A stretch of 64,000 nucleotides of DNA from NCBI GenBank assembly GCA_019638485.1, contig JAHBTP010000001.1, positions 1,364,001 to 1,428,000 on the forward strand. The letters are read 5' to 3'. The notes below the pieces were generated by a model. That model saw nothing but the letters and a program-made list of their open reading frames with translations, did not search any database and was not told the DNA's origin. The position numbers and the translations under genes were made by a program. The stretch's first letter is position 1. Every line of letters starts with the position of its first letter. Below are positions 1 to 8,242 of this stretch, one piece after another. This DNA comes from Ferruginibacter sp. GTDB lineage: Bacteria > Bacteroidota > Bacteroidia > Chitinophagales > Chitinophagaceae.

Positions 1-1
1 T

Positions 2-595
2 GCGGGGAAAACAACATTATCCTCCTTATTAAGTAAGCACTATCATGCCCGGTTAGTTTTAGAAGCCTTTGCTGACAATCCCTTTTTACCCAGTTTTTAT
101 AAAAACCCTGAACAGTATGCTTTTCCGTTAGAACTATTTTTTATGGCGGAGAGATATAAGCAATGGAAGGAAGTATTACAAGCTCCTGATATGTTTCATC
201 AGATTACCATTTCTGATTATTTGTTCACAAAAAGTTTATTATTTGCCCGTGTTAACCTTAAGGACGATGAATACAAATTATATCAACGATTATTCGATAT
301 TATTAACCCACAAATATTACAGCCTGAAATACTCATATTTTTAAATGCACCTATAAAAAAATTACAGGAGAACATAAGAAAGAGAAATAGAGGGTATGAG
401 CTGAGTATATCAGATGAATACTTACAAAGCATTCAAGATATTTATACTGAATATTTAAAACAGCATAGTGTAAAAACCTTAATGGTTGATACCAGTAACG
501 CTGATTTTTTAAACAACCCTGAACATTTTCAAGTAATCACCAATGCATTGGAACATGAATATGAGCCTGGCGTGCATTACTTAACCCTACCATGA
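2..595 (+). CDS. Deoxynucleoside kinase family protein (5' partial)
   Basis: The frame is open from the first complete codon of the window and begins inside the P-loop (AGKTTL), so the start codon and the first residues lie upstream. Deoxynucleoside kinases (dGK/dAK type) phosphorylate deoxynucleosides with ATP for dNTP salvage in the cytoplasm. What is seen: the P-loop, a Glu after the second strand (LVLEAFADNPFLPSFY), FFMAERYKQW in the substrate-binding region, and a lid-like RKRNRGYE arginine cluster, all in the order of the dNK/thymidine-kinase-2 family. The MFS gene follows after 7 bases, so the two may be co-transcribed. Distinguishing dGK, dAK and dCK specificity is not possible here. 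Confidence 0.85.
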   Translation, partial: AGKTTLSSLLSKHYHARLVLEAFADNPFLPSFYKNPEQYAFPLELFFMAERYKQWKEVLQAPDMFHQITISDYLFTKSLLFARVNLKDDEYKLYQRLFDIINPQILQPEILIFLNAPIKKLQENIRKRNRGYELSISDEYLQSIQDIYTEYLKQHSVKTLMVDTSNADFLNNPEHFQVITNALEHEYEPGVHYLTLP

Positions 596-602
596 ATTAA
601 AA

Positions 603-1850
603 ATGAGTAAAACATCTTCAACCGACCTGTCGCCGTATGCACCGTTGAAGTTGCGGGAGTTTCAATTTTTTATTGCCGGAAGGTTTATATACATCATGGC
701 CATCCGTATGGTAGGAGCTGTAATAGGTTGGTGGATGTATAAATTAACCGGGAGTAAATTAGCTTTAGGTTTTGTAGGTTTATCTGAAGTAATTCCTGCC
801 TTGTCATTTGCATTATATGCCGGACATAAAATTGATTTAGGTGAACGAAAGCGCATGTTATTAATATGTGTTGGGGCTTATGCGATATGTTGTGTTAGTC
901 TTTTGTATCTCTCTTCAAAAATGGTTGCCAACCAGTATCATCATTATACAATTGCCGGTTTGATTTGTGTCACGATTGCATTAACCGGAGTGATCAGGGC
1001 ATTTTCGGGACCAATTTTTTCTGCCATGATTTCACAAGTTGTACCAAGGCCTATGTTAGCAAATGCTGCAGCAATAAGTTCAGCAGGATGGCTGGTAGCC
1101 TCAATTTTTGGCCATGCTATTGGTGGCTTTTGTATTGCCTGGCTTGGTATCCATTACACTTTTAGTGTGGTAATCATTTTAGTAGTATTCACATTCTTTT
1201 TATTTTCAAAATTATATCCCAAGCCTCCATTCTTAAAAGAGTCGAAAAGCGCATGGAAAAGTGTGAAAGAAGGAATTGTATATGTATATAAAACAAAGGA
1301 ATTATTTGGAGCAGCCACACTTGACCTATTTGCAGTATTGTTTGGGGGTGCTGTGGCTTTACTTCCTGTATTTGCCATGGATATTTTACACATATCACCA
1401 ATTGGTTTTGGTTGGCTAAATGCAGCTACTGATATAGGTTCTATTTTGATGGTTAGTTTTTTAACATTAAAACCACTTAAAGGCAAGCAGGGCACAATAT
1501 TATTTTTTGCGGTAGCAGGATATGGACTATGCATTATCATTTTTGCTTTATCAAAAGTTTTTTGGCTGTCCTTCTTCGCTCTTTTATTAAGTGGATGTAT
1601 GGACGGTGTTTCAGTAATAATCCGCAACACCATATTACAATTAAAAACCCCTGATGAACTGCGTGGGCGAGTTGCATCAGTAAATAGTATGTTTATTAAT
1701 TCTTCAAATGAATTAGGCCAATTTGAAAGCGGAGTTGCCGCAAAATTAATAGGCACAGTGCCCGCGGTGGTATTTGGAGGATGCATGACAATAGCTGTAG
1801 CTATCACCACTTGGTTTAAGGCACCTGCACTAAGGAAAATGGAATACTAA
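603..1850 (+). CDS. MFS transporter (EntS/MFS_3-like exporter)
   Basis: A 415-residue integral membrane protein with about 12 hydrophobic segments, the usual length for a major facilitator. The loop between helices 2 and 3 reads GHKIDLGERKRML, a recognisable variant of MFS motif A (GxxxDRxGRR). The C-terminal half has RNTILQLKTPDELRGRVASVNSMF, the conserved loop of the EntS/MFS_3 branch. Members of that branch export siderophores, drugs or unknown small molecules by proton antiport; the substrate here cannot be inferred. The start is the first ATG, 7 bases after the kinase stop, and no other start is needed to include the first helix. It is probably transcribed with the kinase. Confidence 0.85.
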   Translation: MSKTSSTDLSPYAPLKLREFQFFIAGRFIYIMAIRMVGAVIGWWMYKLTGSKLALGFVGLSEVIPALSFALYAGHKIDLGERKRMLLICVGAYAICCVSLLYLSSKMVANQYHHYTIAGLICVTIALTGVIRAFSGPIFSAMISQVVPRPMLANAAAISSAGWLVASIFGHAIGGFCIAWLGIHYTFSVVIILVVFTFFLFSKLYPKPPFLKESKSAWKSVKEGIVYVYKTKELFGAATLDLFAVLFGGAVALLPVFAMDILHISPIGFGWLNAATDIGSILMVSFLTLKPLKGKQGTILFFAVAGYGLCIIIFALSKVFWLSFFALLLSGCMDGVSVIIRNTILQLKTPDELRGRVASVNSMFINSSNELGQFESGVAAKLIGTVPAVVFGGCMTIAVAITTWFKAPALRKMEY

Positions 1851-1900
1851 ACATTATTTCCATATTATTTTTGGTAATTTTATAGTTTTAATTCAGATAC

Positions 1901-2803
1901 ATGCACCGCCGAAAATTTATTCGTAACAGCAGTTTAGGATTAACGCTTTTGCTATTGGGCAAGATGGGTCAATTAACTGCATTATCCGGGGAGATTTACC
2001 AAATAAAAATGCTTAACCATAATACCGGTATTTTTATTGAAAAAGGCGGAACTATCTTGTTCCAATTAAACAAAGCAGGAATTATATTGGTTGATAGCCA
2101 GTTTACTGATTCTGCAACACATCTGCTGGAAGAATTAAAAAAGCGCACAACCCTAAGCGTAAATATTTTGGTTAATACACACCATCATCCCGATCATACC
2201 TCCGGTAATATCATTTTTCAAAAATATACAAAGCATATTCTGGCACATGCTAACAGTAAAATAAATCAGGAATATACAGCCATAAGAAATCATACAGAAA
2301 GCATGCAAGCCTATCCTAACCAAACTTATACTAACCATATAAAACGAAAAATTGGGAATGAAACCCTACGACTTGATTATCTTGGCGCAGGGCATACCAA
2401 TGGAGATTCTCTGGTGTATTTAAAAAAAGCGGGGGTTGTTCATTTGGGTGATTTGGTATTTAACAGGATGCACCCCTATATAGATAAACCTGCCGGAGCC
2501 AGCATAACCAATTGGATAACCATATTAGAAAAGATCCCTCATATCTACCCCGCCAATACAGTCTTTATTTGTGGCCATGCCGCCAAAAATCACAGTGTAA
2601 TAATTACAGAGGAAGATATTTTCTTATTTAGAGATTATTTAAAAAATCTGCTAAATTTCACTTCTGAACAAATAGCAAATGGTAGAAGCAGGTTAGAGTT
2701 ACTGGAAAATAAATCTATTCCCGGATCACCGGAATGGCAGGATGGAGAAGCCTCTCGTGGTTTAGATGCTGCTTATACAGAATTGACTGCACATTTTAAA
2801 TAA
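1901..2803 (+). CDS. MBL-fold metallo-hydrolase, exported
   Basis: The N terminus MHRRKFIRNSSLGLTLLLLG looks like a twin-arginine-type or ordinary signal sequence, so the enzyme is probably periplasmic or membrane-anchored. The metallo-beta-lactamase zinc motif is complete: NTHHHPDHTSGN supplies HxHxDH, followed by a later His in LGAGHTNGD, the Asp of HLGDLVFN and the final CGHAA. This is the glyoxalase-II-like/B-type fold acting as a zinc hydrolase; the substrate is unknown. About 300 residues is typical. It lies 50 bases after the MFS gene and runs convergently into the cysteine-cluster gene with only 7 bases between the stops. A true beta-lactamase role cannot be claimed from motifs alone. 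Confidence 0.85.
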   Translation: MHRRKFIRNSSLGLTLLLLGKMGQLTALSGEIYQIKMLNHNTGIFIEKGGTILFQLNKAGIILVDSQFTDSATHLLEELKKRTTLSVNILVNTHHHPDHTSGNIIFQKYTKHILAHANSKINQEYTAIRNHTESMQAYPNQTYTNHIKRKIGNETLRLDYLGAGHTNGDSLVYLKKAGVVHLGDLVFNRMHPYIDKPAGASITNWITILEKIPHIYPANTVFICGHAAKNHSVIITEEDIFLFRDYLKNLLNFTSEQIANGRSRLELLENKSIPGSPEWQDGEASRGLDAAYTELTAHFK

Positions 2804-2810
2804 GAGTCCA

Positions 2811-3266
2811 TTATTTAATTAGCTTATCTAATACAAATTTTGCCGCAGGGCAAAATGTTACATTTTTTAAAGTGATATGTTTTCGTTTTAAAAAAACATC
2901 TTCATTGGTATAAGGGAAACGAGAGCAATCAGAAGGGCGAACATTATAAATTGAACAGGTGTTATCTGTATGTAGAAATGGGCAGGGTAAACTTTTTACT
3001 ACATAATCACCTTCGTTATCAAGATGAAGGTATTTTTCAATAAAGACACTTTCCTTTAGTTTAAGATAACGAGCAATACGCTTAATATCCGGCGTTTTAA
3101 ATCGCGGCGAATAGTTTTTGCAACATGCGGCACATTCCAAACAATTTATGGTTGCGAATGCTTGTTCATGCAAATTGGGCAATTCCTTGATTACATTTGC
3201 CCTATCAGCCCGTTGAAGAAACTGTTTATATTTTTTCTGCTCATTCTCAATCTCTTTCCCAGCCAT
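2811..3266 (-). CDS. YkgJ family cysteine cluster protein
   Basis: A 151-residue soluble protein with the YkgJ/UPF0153 signature: CLECAACCKNY near residue 40 (CxxCxxCC), then PCPFLHTDNTCSIYNVRPSDCSRFPY and a final FCPAA cysteine. Eight conserved cysteines suggest it binds zinc or an iron-sulfur cluster; the family's biochemical role is not established. It is transcribed away from gcvP and toward the metallo-hydrolase. The ATG chosen is the only one upstream of the first charged helix. No operon partner is visible. Confidence 0.85.
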   Translation of the reverse strand: MAGKEIENEQKKYKQFLQRADRANVIKELPNLHEQAFATINCLECAACCKNYSPRFKTPDIKRIARYLKLKESVFIEKYLHLDNEGDYVVKSLPCPFLHTDNTCSIYNVRPSDCSRFPYTNEDVFLKRKHITLKNVTFCPAAKFVLDKLIK

Positions 3267-3357
3267 ATTATATGTAAATTCAGGTACAAAAATACATCCC
3301 AGGCATTATTGAATGTGTAAAAAAGCTCATTTTTCTATTTCTCCACACATCTTAGGA

Positions 3358-3392
3358 TTTGTTTTAACAATAACCCATATCAATTACCTTTG
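3358..3392 (+). promoter_or_regulatory. Bacteroidota-type promoter for gcvP
   Basis: TTTG at 3358-3361 is followed after 23 bases by TACCTTTG at 3385-3392, matching the Bacteroidota -33 (TTTG) and -7 (TAnnTTTG) elements. It lies 26 bases before the gcvP ATG, so the leader would be short. No glycine-riboswitch-like structure fits in that space. Confidence 0.6.
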
Positions 3393-3418
3393 CGGCGTTA
3401 AAATTTAAATTCGTAGCA

Positions 3419-6322
3419 ATGTTTAATCCAACAGATAAAAACTTATTTGAAATCCAACAACAAGAATTTATTCATAGGCATATTGGTCCAACTGCAGAAG
3501 AAACAAAAAAGATGCTAAAAAAGATTGGGGTTTCTGATATGGAAACACTGATTGAAGAAACAGTACCTTCTTCTATACGTACCAATATCCCATTAGGCAT
3601 TGGTAACCCTGTAAGTGAATTTACTTATTTGAATGAATTAAAGAAAATTGCTTCTTTAAATAAAGTGTATCGTTCTTATATTGGCCAGGGTTATTACAAC
3701 ACCATTGTACCGAATGTTATTTTACGCAACGTTTTTGAAAATCCGGGGTGGTACACTCAATACACTCCTTATCAGGCTGAAATTTCACAAGGAAGATTGG
3801 AGAGTTTGTTAAACTTTCAAACCGTTATTAGTGACCTTACCGCATTGCCAATAGCCAACGCCAGTTTATTAGATGAAGGAACTGCTGCTGCGGAAGCAAT
3901 GATTATGTTTTTCAATTTAAAAAACAAAGACCACGATCATGTTAGTGTGGCCAAATGCTTTGTTGACAAAAATATTTTTCCTCAAACACTTGATATTTTA
4001 ATTACGCGTGCAAAGCCATTGCAAATTGAGTTAATTATTGGTAATTATGAGGAAGTAAAATTAGATGAATCTTATTTTGGTGCCATTGTTCAATATCCCA
4101 ATTCAAATGGCGAGATATTGGATTATCGTTCCTTTATTGAAAATGCTCACCATGCTGATGTGCGCGTAGCAATGATTGCCGATATCATGTCGTTATTGTT
4201 GCTCACCCCGCCCGGAGAGTTGGGTGCAGATGTAGCCGTTGGCAGTGCTCAACGTTTTGGTGTACCGATGGGGTTTGGTGGCCCACATGCTGCCTATTTT
4301 GCTACCCGAGATGAATTTAAACGAAATATACCGGGCAGAATTATTGGCGCAAGTGTTGATGCAAATAATAACCGTGCATTAAGGATGGCACTTCAAACTC
4401 GTGAACAACATATTCGTAGAGAAAAGGCCACTAGCAATATTTGTACTGCTCAAGCTTTGCTTGCAAACATGGCTGCCATGTATGCTGTTTATCATGGAGC
4501 TGATGGGTTAACAAAAATTGCAAAACGTATCTGCATATTAACTCAAACCCTAAGCAATGAATTAAATGAAATAGGATTTAAAAATAAAAATGAATTCTTT
4601 TTTGATACCGTACGTGTTTTAGTAAAAGATATTGAGCAATTAAAAACCGCAGCAGAAGCTAATGAGATGAATTTCTTTTATAAAGGAAATGAAGTGATGA
4701 TTTCATTAGATGAAACGACTACTCAATTTGATGTATTAGATATTCTTCACGTATTTGCAGGAAATATTCAGCACGATACTTCTGTTGCTAATTTTGATGC
4801 TGATTTATTGCTGGAAAACATTCCATCCCAACTTACCCGCACATCAACATTTTTACAATATCCTGTATTTAATGCTCATCATAGTGAAACAAAAATGATG
4901 CGCTATATTAAACAATTGGAAGATAAAGATCTGAGTTTAAATACATCTATGATTTCATTAGGTAGTTGTACTATGAAACTAAATGCAGCAACTCAATTAA
5001 TTCCTGTAAGCTGGCCGGAGTTCAACAACATACATCCCTTTTCGCCGGAAAATCAGTGGGAAGGCTATAACATTATTATAAAAGAAATATCACAATGGCT
5101 AAGTCGTATTACCGGATTATCTGCCACTTCACTTCAGCCTAATAGTGGTGCTCAGGGTGAATATGCAGGATTGCTTACCATTAAAGCATATCATGAGCAT
5201 CATAACCAATTACATCGCGATGTAATATTGATTCCAATATCTGCACATGGAACAAACCCTGCTTCAGCAGTTATGGCAGGTTTTAAAGTAATTGTAACAA
5301 AATGTGATGAGTCCGGAAATATTGATGTGAGCGACTTAAAAGTAAATGCTGAAAAATACAAAGACAGTCTTGCAGGAATAATGATTACTTATCCAAGTAC
5401 ACATGGTGTATTTGAGGAGTCAGTAATTGAGATTTGTAAAATTGTTCACGATAAGGGTGGTTTAGTGTATATGGACGGTGCCAACATGAATGCACAGGTA
5501 GGTCTTACCAGTCCGGGGTTTATTGGTGCAGATGTTTGCCATCTTAATTTACACAAAACTTTTGCAATACCACATGGTGGAGGCGGACCCGGTATGGGGC
5601 CAATTTGTGTTAATGAAAAATTATCGCCATTTCTTCCCGGGCATCCTTCACTAAAAAACACAACCGAGGCAACTACTGCAGTAAGTGCAGCACCGTTTGG
5701 CAGTGCAAGTATTTTACTGATAAGCTATGCTTATATTAAAATGCTTGGAGATGAAGGGTTGAAAAAAAGCACCATGTATGCCATTTTAAATGCAAATTAC
5801 ATGAAGGCCCGATTAGCCAAAGACTTTAAAATTCTTTATGCAGGAGCCAACAATCGTTGTGCACATGAATTTATTGTTGATTTAAGACCTTTTAAGCAAA
5901 CTGCAGGGGTTGAAGCGGAAGATGTTGCCAAACGATTAATGGATTATAACTTTCACGCACCTACACTAAGTTTTCCTGTACCGGGAACTATTATGATTGA
6001 GCCAACCGAAAGCGAAGACAAGGCTGAATTAGACCGCTTTTGTGACGCATTGCTAAGCATAAGGGCAGAGATTGTTCAAATTGAAACAGGGCAACTTGAT
6101 AAAAATGATAATCCATTAAAAAATGCACCACATACGCAATTGGTTGTTTGTGCTAACGAGTGGAACCATAAATATCCTCGTGAGCAGGCTGTGTTTCCAT
6201 TACAATATGTAAAGAAAAATAAATTCTGGCCTGCCGTAAGTCGGGTAAACAATTCAGCAGGTGACAGAAACCTTATATGCACATGTGAACCTACAAGTGC
6301 CTTTGTTGGTGAATTGGGTTAA
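3419..6322 (+). CDS. gcvP: Glycine dehydrogenase (aminomethyl-transferring), P protein
   Basis: A 967-residue single-chain P protein of the glycine cleavage system. It decarboxylates glycine with pyridoxal phosphate and transfers the aminomethyl group to lipoyl GcvH. The N-terminal half starts with FIHRHIGPT and contains LLTPPGELGADVAVGSAQRFGVP. The C-terminal half carries the PLP lysine in HLNLHKTFAIPHGGGGPGMGP, plus NSGAQGEYAGL and SAHGTNPASA. The fused length is the usual one in Bacteroidota; many Firmicutes have two subunits instead. gcvT and gcvH are not in the window, so the gene stands alone with its own promoter. No lesions are seen. Confidence 0.98.
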   Translation: MFNPTDKNLFEIQQQEFIHRHIGPTAEETKKMLKKIGVSDMETLIEETVPSSIRTNIPLGIGNPVSEFTYLNELKKIASLNKVYRSYIGQGYYNTIVPNVILRNVFENPGWYTQYTPYQAEISQGRLESLLNFQTVISDLTALPIANASLLDEGTAAAEAMIMFFNLKNKDHDHVSVAKCFVDKNIFPQTLDILITRAKPLQIELIIGNYEEVKLDESYFGAIVQYPNSNGEILDYRSFIENAHHADVRVAMIADIMSLLLLTPPGELGADVAVGSAQRFGVPMGFGGPHAAYFATRDEFKRNIPGRIIGASVDANNNRALRMALQTREQHIRREKATSNICTAQALLANMAAMYAVYHGADGLTKIAKRICILTQTLSNELNEIGFKNKNEFFFDTVRVLVKDIEQLKTAAEANEMNFFYKGNEVMISLDETTTQFDVLDILHVFAGNIQHDTSVANFDADLLLENIPSQLTRTSTFLQYPVFNAHHSETKMMRYIKQLEDKDLSLNTSMISLGSCTMKLNAATQLIPVSWPEFNNIHPFSPENQWEGYNIIIKEISQWLSRITGLSATSLQPNSGAQGEYAGLLTIKAYHEHHNQLHRDVILIPISAHGTNPASAVMAGFKVIVTKCDESGNIDVSDLKVNAEKYKDSLAGIMITYPSTHGVFEESVIEICKIVHDKGGLVYMDGANMNAQVGLTSPGFIGADVCHLNLHKTFAIPHGGGGPGMGPICVNEKLSPFLPGHPSLKNTTEATTAVSAAPFGSASILLISYAYIKMLGDEGLKKSTMYAILNANYMKARLAKDFKILYAGANNRCAHEFIVDLRPFKQTAGVEAEDVAKRLMDYNFHAPTLSFPVPGTIMIEPTESEDKAELDRFCDALLSIRAEIVQIETGQLDKNDNPLKNAPHTQLVVCANEWNHKYPREQAVFPLQYVKKNKFWPAVSRVNNSAGDRNLICTCEPTSAFVGELG

Positions 6323-6358
6323 ATACAATTTTTAAAATATTGTCATTATACCAAGTGC

Positions 6359-6424
6359 TATCTTAAAAAATATTGATTTTGTTGAAAGCAAAAGCCTGCT
6401 ATTGGTCAAAATCTTTTTAAGATA
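6359..6424. terminator. Long bulged dyad between convergent gcvP and glgP-like genes
   Basis: TATCTTAAAAA (6359-6369) pairs perfectly with TTTTTAAGATA (6414-6424). Directly inside, GATTTTG (6375-6381) pairs with CAAAATC (6407-6413), leaving a 5-base bulge (ATATT) on one arm only and a 25-base apical loop. The stem totals 18 base pairs. Its place between convergent stops suggests a bidirectional terminator or transcript 3'-end structure, though it lacks the GC-rich stem of a classical intrinsic terminator. Confidence 0.5.
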
Positions 6425-6445
6425 ACCATCTGAGAATATTCACCT

Positions 6446-8101
6446 CTACTCTTTATATAAAATTTCGTAGTAATCATTTACCATGCGATTACTATCGAAC
6501 TGCCAACGCACATCGCGCATAGCATTCTTCATGATTTGATGCCACACTTCCTTATTCTCATAAAACAACGGTAGGATTTGATTCTCTAAAATCTCATAAA
6601 TTTTATTGAAATCATACTCATCTTGTTCATGCACCGACATGGAGGCATAATCAGCTAAAGGAACAACAAACCCATTATTACCATGATTAATAAACTCTCT
6701 TATCCATCCGTCATTCGTACTAAAATTTACAGCCCCGTTCATAGTTGCAGTAATTCCACTTGTACCACTCGCTTCTCGGGGAACACGTGGATTATTAAGC
6801 CAGACATCTGCTGCTTGTTTTAGATATCTGCTTAAAGTAAGTTCATATCCTAAGCATACAGCCACATTGGGCAATTCCTTACTAATATTAATAAGCTCAT
6901 TAAGCTCTAAAATAGCAGGATAATCAAGTGGGTATGGTTTCCCGGCCCAAATTACCTGAATCGGATAATGTTTATTTGATAACAACTGCTTAAACCTGTC
7001 AATTTCCCGAGCCAAGAGACTGGCTCTTTTATATCCGGCAAAACGCCGGGCCCAAACGATGGTAAAAACTTCAGGATTAAATAATTTTCCAGAATTATCT
7101 GCAACTATATCAAATGCCCTTCGCTTAATATATTGTTTCCTATCAATAAATGCGGGTGTGTTATGCGCCTCCATGTAATTATATAACTCCTTATCTGCCC
7201 AATAATTCCAGTTTTGTGCATTCGTGATAGATTTTATTTCACAGATTCCTTCAAACTTACTCCACATAGCACGACTCACCTCACCATGTAATTGACTAAC
7301 GGCATTGGCTAAACGCGCCATTCGTAATGCAGCTAATGAGTGATTAAATAAATCTCCCGGGGCACCACCTAACTTCTTTACTTCTTCTATATCTACTTCA
7401 CTGAAATAACCCATCTTCTGACAAAGATGGATATCATGTTTTTCATTACCCGCTTCTTCCGGGGTATGAGTAGTAAACACTATTTTTTTACGAACAGCTT
7501 CTAAATTGTTAGCTTTCTTATACAAATAAAAGGCTCCACTGATGCCATGTGCTTCATTTAAGTGATACAATTCAGGATTAAAGTTCAATGCCTCGCATAA
7601 CTTCATACCGCCTACACCCAGCAAAATAAACTGTGCAACCTTTGTGGCCACATTAGCATCATACAATTTATGCGAAATCGTTTGAGAAACATGATCGTTT
7701 TCAGGCAAATCAGTACTCAATAAAAACAAGGGTGCGGTTTTAAAGATATCCGGAGGAAGGTAATAAGCCTTTACCCATACCGGAGAATCGTGGATGGTAA
7801 CTTCAAAGCGAATATTTGTATCCACTAAAAAATTATACACCTTTTCGTTCCACTCAACATTAAGTGTTTGATCAGGGTTACGACCTTGATCATAATAACC
7901 ATATTTCCAAAGAATACCAATTCCAATAATGTTTTGCCGCAATTCAAATGCACTCCGTAAATGAGAGCCGCTTAAAAAGCCTAAGCCACCACTATAAATC
8001 TTAAGAGGCTGGTGTATAGCATATTCCATTGAGAAATAAGCAATGCGCTTTTCATATCTGTGGTCAACGTGGTAAGGAACTTTAAAGTTCGTAAAATCCA
8101 T
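6446..8101 (-). CDS. Alpha-glucan family phosphorylase homologue (GT35, short form)
   Basis: A 551-residue protein of the short alpha-glucan phosphorylase type (TIGR02094-like), which removes glucose-1-phosphate from glycogen-type glucans. Family signatures: RIAYFSMEYAIHQPLKIYSGGLGFLSG at the N terminus, YHLNEAHG near the middle, VWARRFAGYKRASLL and NNPRVPREASGTSG in the C-terminal domain. Odd point: where GT35 enzymes carry the PLP Schiff-base lysine (GTSGMKAALNGA), this protein reads GTSGITATMNGA, with Thr in place of Lys. I recall related Bacteroidota proteins having Thr too, but have not checked. Catalysis by the standard PLP mechanism is therefore doubtful. It is convergent with gcvP and divergent from the Nramp gene. 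Confidence 0.85.
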   Translation of the reverse strand: MDFTNFKVPYHVDHRYEKRIAYFSMEYAIHQPLKIYSGGLGFLSGSHLRSAFELRQNIIGIGILWKYGYYDQGRNPDQTLNVEWNEKVYNFLVDTNIRFEVTIHDSPVWVKAYYLPPDIFKTAPLFLLSTDLPENDHVSQTISHKLYDANVATKVAQFILLGVGGMKLCEALNFNPELYHLNEAHGISGAFYLYKKANNLEAVRKKIVFTTHTPEEAGNEKHDIHLCQKMGYFSEVDIEEVKKLGGAPGDLFNHSLAALRMARLANAVSQLHGEVSRAMWSKFEGICEIKSITNAQNWNYWADKELYNYMEAHNTPAFIDRKQYIKRRAFDIVADNSGKLFNPEVFTIVWARRFAGYKRASLLAREIDRFKQLLSNKHYPIQVIWAGKPYPLDYPAILELNELINISKELPNVAVCLGYELTLSRYLKQAADVWLNNPRVPREASGTSGITATMNGAVNFSTNDGWIREFINHGNNGFVVPLADYASMSVHEQDEYDFNKIYEILENQILPLFYENKEVWHQIMKNAMRDVRWQFDSNRMVNDYYEILYKE

Positions 8102-8242
8102 AATTTCTAAAATTTTCTAATGCAAGATAATCTCTTCTTACTATTGCAACAGTAAGAAAAAATATGCTTGAGAACAAATTCCTTCGCATTACTATATAAA
8201 ATAAATATGATAGTTTTATAAAAAAATCAGTACGCTATTTTC

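Noticed and set aside
1154..1810. A 218-codon minus-strand frame opposite the MFS gene
   Set aside because: It is antisense to a clearly conserved transporter and lacks any recognisable protein feature.
2811..3266. Iron-sulfur radical enzyme
   Set aside because: The cysteine pattern is CxxCxxCC of the YkgJ group, not the CxxxCxxC of radical SAM proteins.
3267..3418. Glycine riboswitch upstream of gcvP
   Set aside because: The promoter lies 26 bases from the ATG and leaves no room; no aptamer-like conserved bases were seen.
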